Position numbers and translations under genes: made by a program. The notes below the pieces were generated by a model. It was not told where the DNA came from. It did no database searches and saw only the letters and a list, made by a program, of their open reading frames with translations. From JAIOYV01 sp964388245 (GTDB taxonomy: Bacteria > Bacteroidota > Bacteroidia > Bacteroidales > M50B96), in assembly GCA_964388245.1 (NCBI GenBank), contig CAYLZH010000010.1, positions 1 through 38,779 of the forward strand: a stretch of DNA of 38,779 bases, written 5' to 3'. Positions 32,717 through 38,779 of this stretch are shown piece by piece (position 1 is the first letter of the stretch; each line of letters begins with the position of its first letter).

Positions 32717-34330
32717 TTACTTGTTTAAGATTGAATATTCGTATGGCCCGTGAGTAACCACTGGTGGTTTATCAAAATTGAGTAAAGGTGGTGGCGATTG
32801 TGTCTGCCAGTCGAGAGTAATTGCTCCCCAAACATTATGGGTCGCTTTTTCGCCCTTTCTGTATGCTTTTACAAGATTTACAATAACAATCAATAAGCCA
32901 ATTGCAGTGATCCATGATCCAACCGTTGAGAGCTGGTGTCCGAATGTATATTCGGGCAGATAGTCGAAATACCGTCGTGGCATACCCTGAATCCCAAGAA
33001 TAAACATCGGGAAATAGAGCAGGTTGAATCCAATAAAAAGAATTGTAAAGCCAATGTTGGCCACTTTCTTATTATACATTTTACCAAACATTTTCGGGAA
33101 CCAGTAATGATATGCACCGATAAAGGCAAAACCTGTTCCTCCAAACATTACATAATGGAAGTGTGCTACAACAAAATAGGTATCATGCACATGGATGTCT
33201 GTAGCAAGTGCACCAACAACAAGACCTGTAAATCCACCTATCATAAAAAGGAAAATAAAAGCCATGGCATACAGCAGTGGCGTTTGTAAGTCGATGGACC
33301 CTTTAAACATTGTTGCTACCCAGTTAAACACTTTAACCCCGCTCGGTATAGCTACAAGGAAAGTTAGAATTGAAAAAACAACCCGCGCAGGGCCACTCAT
33401 TCCAGATGTATACATGTGGTGCCCCCAAACAAAGTAACCCACAAAAGCAATAGCAAGCGATGAATAAACAATAGCTTTATAACCGAATATCGATTTCTTA
33501 ACAAAAACAGGGATAATCTCTGAAATCAGTCCCATTGCAGGAAGTACCATAATATAAACGGCCGGGTGCGAGTAGATCCAGAATAAATGCTGATATAATA
33601 TCGGATCGCCTCCTATCGACGGATCGAAGAATCCAACCTGAAGGACCCGTTCTGCAACAACCATTAAGAGGGTTATTCCAACGATTGGTGTTGCCAAAAC
33701 CTGAATCCATGATGTTGCATAAAGCGCCCACGGGAAAAGTGGCATTTTCATCCAGGTCATCCCCTCGGTTCGCAAGCGGTGCATGGTAACAATAAAATTC
33801 AACCCGGTTAAAATGGATGAAAACCCAAGAATAAATGCAGCCAAAACAGCCACAATAACATTGGTGCCGGTTTTTACACTATAAGGCGCATAGAAGGTCC
33901 AACCGGTATCGGGCGGGCCATCGCCAAGAAAAAGAGTGCTGAGGGCCATAATCCCACCTATTACATATAACCACCACGAAAGGAGGTTCACCTTCGGGAA
34001 TGCTACATCGTCGGCCCCTATTAACAATGGTAAAAAGAAATTACCAAAGATGGCCGGAATGCCCGGAATAATAAATAAGAAAATCATGATTACCCCGTGC
34101 AAGGTAAATAAACTGTTGTAAGTTTCTGGTTTCATCAGGGTTTCTCCGGGGGCTATCAATTCAAGTTTCATGAGTAATCCCAGTACCACACCGGCCAGGA
34201 AAAAACCTACCACACCATAAAAATATAGCAATGCGATCCGTTTATGGTCGTGCGTGAAAATCCAGGATTTCAGTCCCCGGCTTTCTTTAAAAAAATCTAC
34301 ATAATCTTTCTGAGTACTTCCTGTATCCAT
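32717..34330 (-). CDS. coxA: Cytochrome c oxidase subunit I, A2-type (YSHPxV)
   Basis: 537 residues from the ATG at 34330. The frame is open to 34408, but that extension overlaps the end of the SCO gene and lacks family similarity. This is the catalytic heme-copper subunit reducing O2 to water and pumping protons. His78 (heme a ligand) lies in LFTLHGVIMIFL. The CuB site is His255 (cross-link partner Tyr259) in YSHPAVY with His304-His305 in VWGHHMYTSGM. The last two heme ligands are in DTYFVVAHFHYVMFGG, and the K-channel lysine is in PSGVKVFNW. Helix VI has YSHPAV (253-258) instead of GHPEV, so the D-channel glutamate is replaced by the Tyr-Ser pair that defines A2-type oxidases. Confidence 0.96.
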   Translation of the reverse strand: MDTGSTQKDYVDFFKESRGLKSWIFTHDHKRIALLYFYGVVGFFLAGVVLGLLMKLELIAPGETLMKPETYNSLFTLHGVIMIFLFIIPGIPAIFGNFFLPLLIGADDVAFPKVNLLSWWLYVIGGIMALSTLFLGDGPPDTGWTFYAPYSVKTGTNVIVAVLAAFILGFSSILTGLNFIVTMHRLRTEGMTWMKMPLFPWALYATSWIQVLATPIVGITLLMVVAERVLQVGFFDPSIGGDPILYQHLFWIYSHPAVYIMVLPAMGLISEIIPVFVKKSIFGYKAIVYSSLAIAFVGYFVWGHHMYTSGMSGPARVVFSILTFLVAIPSGVKVFNWVATMFKGSIDLQTPLLYAMAFIFLFMIGGFTGLVVGALATDIHVHDTYFVVAHFHYVMFGGTGFAFIGAYHYWFPKMFGKMYNKKVANIGFTILFIGFNLLYFPMFILGIQGMPRRYFDYLPEYTFGHQLSTVGSWITAIGLLIVIVNLVKAYRKGEKATHNVWGAITLDWQTQSPPPLLNFDKPPVVTHGPYEYSILNK

Positions 34331-34346
34331 ATTTTTGATCTTGTGT

Positions 34347-35111
34347 TTATGCTGTTTTTTGAATTCTTCGTTTCGAAAAAGAAAGAAAAAGAAAAAGTGT
34401 AAGAGCAAAGAAAATTATAATACTTCCACCCACTTTTGTAATATTAAAAACATACTTCCTTCCTTCGGCGTCGTAACTGAAACAATATTTCAGAACCTTG
34501 TTAATAGTTGGTCCTGACCGGCCTGCAGCTGCCTCAACCACTGCCATTTTTATATCAAAGGGTAAAAAGTAGGTTCCATAAAGATAGCGGGCAATTTTTT
34601 TCTCAGGACTTAGAACCATAATACTTGCTGCATGAATATAATCCATGCCCTCCTTTTTGAAACCATAACCAACCGATTCGACCAGTTGCATTATGTTTGC
34701 ACTATCGCCGGTTAACCAAAACCAGCTGTCCTTATCAATTTCTTTGTCTATCTGTTTCAGATAGTTTTGCTTTTTATCACGTGCCAACTGCCAGTTTTCG
34801 TCCCAGTTGAAACTTATCGTAAGTACCTGATAGTCTGTGCCCAATTCTATATCGGTGCGGTCAATTGCTTCTGCTACACCATCTAACAACGGGCTGCAAA
34901 TACCGGGACAATTGAAATACACCAACGATAGAACGGTTGGCTTATCAACGATTTCATCGAACAAAACCTTCTCGCCGTATTCGTTGGTAAATTCAAGACC
35001 CTGAACTACAGTCTCGTCCAGTTTCTCATAGATGCCGATTTCTTCCTCGGCATAAATGACAGACACCGTCAGCAGAATAACTAAAGTGAATAGTAATGAT
35101 CTTTTTTTCAT
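34347..35111 (-). CDS. SCO1/SenC-family copper chaperone
   Basis: 254 residues from the ATG at 35111; an in-frame TTG at 35123 is less likely. A signal peptide covers about 1-21 (ending SVIYAEE), followed by a thioredoxin-like domain with the copper-binding CPGIC pair (Cys68, Cys72) and the distal His160 in DYIHAAS. SCO proteins deliver copper to the CuA centre of subunit II. A C-terminal membrane helix (about 225-245) and a basic tail follow, so the domain is tethered on the periplasmic face; this is additional to the usual N-terminal anchor. It is the first gene of the oxidase operon, 16 bp before cox I. Confidence 0.92.
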   Translation of the reverse strand: MKKRSLLFTLVILLTVSVIYAEEEIGIYEKLDETVVQGLEFTNEYGEKVLFDEIVDKPTVLSLVYFNCPGICSPLLDGVAEAIDRTDIELGTDYQVLTISFNWDENWQLARDKKQNYLKQIDKEIDKDSWFWLTGDSANIMQLVESVGYGFKKEGMDYIHAASIMVLSPEKKIARYLYGTYFLPFDIKMAVVEAAAGRSGPTINKVLKYCFSYDAEGRKYVFNITKVGGSIIIFFALTLFLFLSFSKRRIQKTA

Positions 35112-35673
35112 TTTAAGTGCCAAATATTATTACGCTGCATAAACACAGCATCAAAACAATTGTTTGTAAGCAGAAGGTGCTGAAAATCAAATATCATCCG
35201 ATTTATTTAGAACTATTCGACGAAATAGTTATTCAAATAGCTCAAAAGTCAATTGATTCAGTCTATTGGATTTTTATATTATTTAGAACTGATTTATAAA
35301 GCAAAAAACAATACAGTGTATCGATGCCATAATAAAGATTGAACTTGCCGGTTGGATAATTCATTGGTTGCCCACTCAACCTAATCCACCTAAACCAATA
35401 TGGTGAATCATTCATTAATTGGTCTTAACAGGAATACACCAATAATTTCGTTATTCTCAATTTGCTTATCACTCATTTACAAATGTAAACTCCTGACAAT
35501 CAAATCTCATAAGGCTTGATTTATTGATATTTGGATTTTGTAATTCATGAGATGAGGGTGTCTTCTTTGGATTAACAATTATTCGTTCCTGATTCCATTT
35601 GTTTATCCTATTTACCAGTAAATTGTAGTAGTTTTATAGGTGAGAATAAGACCTGGAGAAAACTCACTTAACT
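35112..35673. other. 562-bp intergenic region, no gene recognised
   Basis: This AT-rich stretch lies between the divergent SCO gene and the toroid-protein gene. It should hold the cox operon promoter, but I find only near-matches to TAnnTTTG on the minus strand (such as AATATTTG close to the start codon). A 7-bp inverted repeat, ATTGGTT/AACCAAT (35363-35369 and 35393-35399), is too weak to interpret. One 60-codon open frame (35117-35299) has no coding character. No tRNA or clear terminator is visible. Confidence 0.5.
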
Positions 35674-36672
35674 ATGGATAATTGGATAAAAAATATGAAA
35701 GGAGACCCTATTCCCTGGTTGCTCAACAGCAATCCGTGGACAAAACATAAAACCCTAACCGACCTGCTGGATTATCCTGAATCTGATCCAAAAGTTCTTG
35801 AAGCCAAAAATGAAATTCTCAATTATCCAATGATTATTGATTTAGCCTATCAGGCAAATGAATGGATGCCTACAGCGATAGCTCGAAACAATGATCCGAA
35901 GATCAATTATTTTAAGTTAAAAATGCTTGCTGATTTTGGATTAATCTACACTGATCTTCAATTAACCGGCACCCTTGAGAAGGCCACTCAGCACATTATC
36001 GACAATATGTTTGCAATAAGAGGACAAACTCCTGAAAGGCCAAAGCGGGGCGAGAAATTCCAAAAGCCTGATCCGACAGCCAATGTATGGCATGTTGCTC
36101 CGTGTAATTCACCGGTAATTACTTCGGCTTTGATTGGCTTGAAATACAGCAGTAAACAACTCGATATGGCAATTGACGAATTAAACAAAAGGTGGCTGAT
36201 CGAAGATTCGTGGTTTTGCAACTTTTTCTTTGTCGAAAGTCAGTATAAAAAGCTACATGTTGGTTGTCCGATGGCCGGTATCGTTGCTCTCGAAGTGTTT
36301 TCACAAGTACCGGAACTAAAAGAATCGGTTGCTGCAAAGAATGCTTTCATGCCACTGAATTTTCATAAGGAGTTTGGCAAAACACTTTACTATTTTGGGC
36401 GATCAAAAAAATTCCATACCCTGAAATACCCATTCGTATGGTACAATGCATTATATATGGCCGACATTCTTTCGCGTTTCGAATTTCTGAAAAACGAACC
36501 GGTAGTATGCGACCTTATAAATTGGATACTTGAATGTCAGGACCAGGAAGGGAAATTCAGGCCCACATCGGTTTTTATGAACTTTAAAGGTTGGGATTTC
36601 GCCAATAAAAAGGAACCATCACCCTGGATTACCTATTTGTGTTGCCGGATATTGAAGCAGTACTACATTTAA
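35674..36672 (+). CDS. Alpha/alpha-toroid (terpene-cyclase/prenyltransferase-like) protein of unknown function
   Basis: A 332-residue soluble protein with no signal peptide. The N-terminus, PIPWLLNSNPWTKHKTLTDLL, resembles the opening of a family often labelled only as prenyltransferase- or squalene-cyclase-like. The rest is helical, with late phrases such as LHVGCPMAG, YPFVWYNALYMADILSRFEF and ILECQDQEGKFRP, the last resembling the QxxxGxW repeat of terpenoid-cyclase toroids. The DxDD motif of hopene cyclases is missing and the length is about half that of a full cyclase, so true cyclase activity is unlikely. The downstream MMPL transporter is co-oriented, 121 bp away, but has its own candidate -7 box. 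Function unassigned. Confidence 0.65.
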   Translation: MDNWIKNMKGDPIPWLLNSNPWTKHKTLTDLLDYPESDPKVLEAKNEILNYPMIIDLAYQANEWMPTAIARNNDPKINYFKLKMLADFGLIYTDLQLTGTLEKATQHIIDNMFAIRGQTPERPKRGEKFQKPDPTANVWHVAPCNSPVITSALIGLKYSSKQLDMAIDELNKRWLIEDSWFCNFFFVESQYKKLHVGCPMAGIVALEVFSQVPELKESVAAKNAFMPLNFHKEFGKTLYYFGRSKKFHTLKYPFVWYNALYMADILSRFEFLKNEPVVCDLINWILECQDQEGKFRPTSVFMNFKGWDFANKKEPSPWITYLCCRILKQYYI

Positions 36673-36733
36673 ATTATCCGGGTTTATGAAGCTGTCCTTT
36701 TAATGCAATCTTTTTTATCATGATAAGAAACTG

Positions 36734-36741
36734 TATTTTTG
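36734..36741 (+). promoter_or_regulatory. Candidate -7 box for the MMPL transporter gene
   Basis: TATTTTTG matches TAnnTTTG, 52 nt before the ATG at 36794. No TTG at the -33 spacing. Confidence 0.35.
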
Positions 36742-36793
36742 CACAAAATCCGCACTTTTTTCAGGTTAATAATTGTGCAGTTGATTAAATTAT

Positions 36794-38779
36794 ATGTGGA
36801 CAGTAATAGCAAGAATAATTCTTAAAAACAGAGCGCTTTCCCTGGTCCTTCTTGGGCTGATAACCTTGTTTATGGGTTATCATGCCAGGCAGGTCAACAT
36901 ATCGTATAATTATGTAAATCTCCTGCCAAAGAAGGATTCTTCGTTTACTCATTTTGAGAATTTCAAAGAAATATTTCACGAGGATGTGAATATTTATGTA
37001 CTTGCTGTTTCGGATTCTGCTTTTTTTCAACTTGACAAATTTAATGACTGGAAAAAACTTGGTGATACAATCCGACAACTCGACGGAGTTGAAGGCCTGG
37101 CATCGGTCACTCATCTTTTCAATATAAAGAAAAACAAGCAAGAAAAACGGTTTGAGTTTTCAAATCTTATGACTGATACTGCTAAAAACCAACATGAAGT
37201 TGACAGTCTGGCAAACCTGATCCACTCTTTACCATTTTATAACGGGCTGCTGCTTAACGATACAGCACACACCTATTTAATGGGCATCACAATAAACGAA
37301 AAACTCCTGAACAGCAGAAACCGTGAAGGCCTGATCCATACCATCGAAACCCTTGCCAGGGAATACAGTGAAAAACACAATGTTCATGTAAGGAACTCCG
37401 GATTGCCCTATACACGAACGATTATAGCCGAAAAGGTACGGCAGGAACTGAATATGTTTGTAATTCTTGCGCTCCTTGTAACGGCTGTCATAATGTATCT
37501 TTTTTTCAGGTCGGTCAAGATTGTATTTTTTTCCATGTTGGTTGTAAGTATGGGTGTAGTTTGGGCATTAGGGAGCATCGTGCTTTTGGGCTATCAAATA
37601 ACTATTATTTCTGGGATGATCCCCCCTCTGATTATTGTAATTGGGATACCTAACTGTATTTATCTGCTTAATAAATTCCAACAGGAATATACAACCCACG
37701 GGAATAAAATAATGGCACTCCAGCGGGTAATCAGAAGGATTGGTAATGCTGCCTTTATGACCAACCTTACAACTGCCCTGGGATTCGCAACATTTATTAC
37801 CACCAATAGCAAAATACTTGTTGAATTTGGTGTTATTGCATCCTTGAATATCATGGGTGTTTTTATTTTATCGATTCTTCTGATTCCGATAATTTTCAGT
37901 TTTCTGAAAGCACCTTCATCAAAACACACCAATCATCTTCAGAGTAAAATCTTAAAAAATGTAGTTGGTATACTCGTACATTGGATTGTTTACTATCGCA
38001 GGCAGGTATTTATTATTGCCATTTCGCTGTTGCTACTTGGCATATATGGTATCAGCCGGATGAAAACTTCCGGTTTCATGGTTGATGACATATCGAAAAC
38101 CCACTTTGTTTATAAGGACCTTAAATTTTTCGAGAAGAATTTTAATGGCGTTATGCCTCTTGAAATCATGGTCGATACGAAAAAGAAAAAGGGTGTCATG
38201 CGACTGACAACATTGAAAAAGATCGATAAGCTTCAGGATAAAATTAGTCAGTACCCTGAAATTTCGCGTTGTATGTCAATTGCTGAGGCCATTAAATTTG
38301 CAAGGCAGGCATACTACAATGGCAACGAAAAATATTACGACCTGCCCCGCAGTCATGAACAGAATTTCATATTAGCCTATCTTTCGAAGAATAAATCGAA
38401 AATTAACCTGCTCGAGAATTTTGTCGACAGCACGGCACAGTATGCCCGCATAAGCATGAAAGTAGCAGATGTTGGAACTACAAAAATGCGCGAGCTGTAT
38501 GTAAGCCTTATTCATGATATTTATTCTGTTTTCCCTGCCGAAAAATATACCGTAACGCTTACCGGCACAAGCATCACCTTTTTTAAAGGCACAGGCTACC
38601 TGATCAGGAACCTCTTTTCGAGCCTACTGCTTGCAATATTAATAATATCACTTTTGATGGCCACTATGTTTACATCGTGGCGGATGGTACTGGTATCAGT
38701 AGCACCAAACATTCTTCCACTAATAGTAACAGCAGCTATAATGGGATTTTTTGGAATACCAATAAAACCTTCATCGGTC
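36794..38779 (+). CDS. MMPL/RND-family transporter (3' end outside window)
   Basis: The frame is open from the ATG at 36794 to the last base, giving 662 codons of a protein that probably exceeds 750 residues. The arrangement is that of an RND exporter. There is one N-terminal membrane helix, then a periplasmic loop of about 185 residues. A helix bundle follows, with GMIPPLIIVIGIPNCIYLLNKFQ and FMTNLTTALGFATFITT, the MMPL sterol-sensing-like signature. The second half begins with a helix near KISLLLLGIYGI-like sequence and a second periplasmic loop, and ends in the second bundle (MATMFTSWRMVLVSVAPNI). MMPL proteins export lipids or other hydrophobic molecules using the proton gradient. No membrane-fusion or outer-membrane factor gene is visible. 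Confidence 0.88.
   Translation, partial: MWTVIARIILKNRALSLVLLGLITLFMGYHARQVNISYNYVNLLPKKDSSFTHFENFKEIFHEDVNIYVLAVSDSAFFQLDKFNDWKKLGDTIRQLDGVEGLASVTHLFNIKKNKQEKRFEFSNLMTDTAKNQHEVDSLANLIHSLPFYNGLLLNDTAHTYLMGITINEKLLNSRNREGLIHTIETLAREYSEKHNVHVRNSGLPYTRTIIAEKVRQELNMFVILALLVTAVIMYLFFRSVKIVFFSMLVVSMGVVWALGSIVLLGYQITIISGMIPPLIIVIGIPNCIYLLNKFQQEYTTHGNKIMALQRVIRRIGNAAFMTNLTTALGFATFITTNSKILVEFGVIASLNIMGVFILSILLIPIIFSFLKAPSSKHTNHLQSKILKNVVGILVHWIVYYRRQVFIIAISLLLLGIYGISRMKTSGFMVDDISKTHFVYKDLKFFEKNFNGVMPLEIMVDTKKKKGVMRLTTLKKIDKLQDKISQYPEISRCMSIAEAIKFARQAYYNGNEKYYDLPRSHEQNFILAYLSKNKSKINLLENFVDSTAQYARISMKVADVGTTKMRELYVSLIHDIYSVFPAEKYTVTLTGTSITFFKGTGYLIRNLFSSLLLAILIISLLMATMFTSWRMVLVSVAPNILPLIVTAAIMGFFGIPIKPSSV

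Noticed and set aside
34331..34408. N-terminal extension of cox I (MLLHFFFFFL...)
   Set aside because: It overlaps the 3' end of the SCO gene and encodes a Phe run and basic stretch read from antisense SCO-type sequence; the family start fits the ATG at 34330.
35117..35299. 60-codon plus-strand open frame in the cox upstream region
   Set aside because: No promoter, ribosome-binding site or recognisable sequence; it looks like chance in AT-rich DNA.
36785..37141. 118-codon minus-strand open frame
   Set aside because: It is antisense to the start of the MMPL transporter, whose frame is continuous and clearly conserved.

Overview
The window is a stretch of chromosome from a member of the Bacteroidota, most likely a Bacteroidales/Marinilabiliales-type marine or anaerobic lineage. 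This rests on four things: AT-rich coding sequence, several upstream regions carrying the phylum's TAnnTTTG -7 box (some with a TTG 19-20 nt further up), almost no Shine-Dalgarno sequences, and phylum-typical families (type IX secretion cargo, DUF3667, propeller/Y_Y_Y sensor kinase, malic enzyme fused to phosphotransacetylase). I see no rRNA, tRNA, CRISPR array, insertion sequence or prophage.

Layout. 1-4867 (+): the 3' part of polyphosphate kinase, then a chorismate-related group: a TrpG/PabA glutaminase, aroB (GTG start), aroD type I (TTG start) and aroA. 4888-8073 (-): a lone, very large Eco57I/type IIG-like adenine methyltransferase. Its conserved-looking reading frame continues 64 codons upstream of the first usable start codon. 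8153-10174 (+): a YyaL/DUF255 thioredoxin-fold protein. 10251-12597 (+): a tight three-gene unit of ECF sigma factor, membrane-anchored putative anti-sigma factor with a duplicated N-terminal motif, and an exported protein with a strict three-residue hydrophobic repeat followed by a beta-barrel-like C-terminus. 12647-14365 (+): a GT-C membrane glycosyltransferase. 14619-15722 (-): a CapA-family protein. 15933-16973 (+): a DUF3667 membrane protein. 17072-19204 (+): an oligopeptidase B-like lipoprotein. 19289-21154 (-): a class C beta-lactamase-fold serine hydrolase with four C-terminal membrane helices. 21359-24604 (+): a periplasmic-propeller histidine kinase without receiver or regulator. 24890-26464 (+): an ALDH7-type dehydrogenase. 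26603-27331 (-): a T9SS-sorted secreted protein. 27542-29830 (+): MaeB.

29888-35111 (-) is a respiratory operon transcribed in the order SCO, cox I, cox III, cox IV, cox II with a fused cytochrome c domain, and ctaB. Together these encode a caa3-type terminal oxidase with its copper chaperone and heme O synthase. Subunit I carries the YSHPxV helix-VI motif of A2-type oxidases. 35674 to the end (+): an alpha/alpha-toroid (terpene-cyclase-like) protein of unknown function, then an MMPL/RND transporter running off the window.

Most of the window is housekeeping or ordinary accessory content. The parts most worth a second look are the methyltransferase with no visible start codon, the sigma/anti-sigma/barrel unit with its two internal repeats, a 16-bp palindrome on the promoter of the aromatic gene group, and the toroid-MMPL pair.
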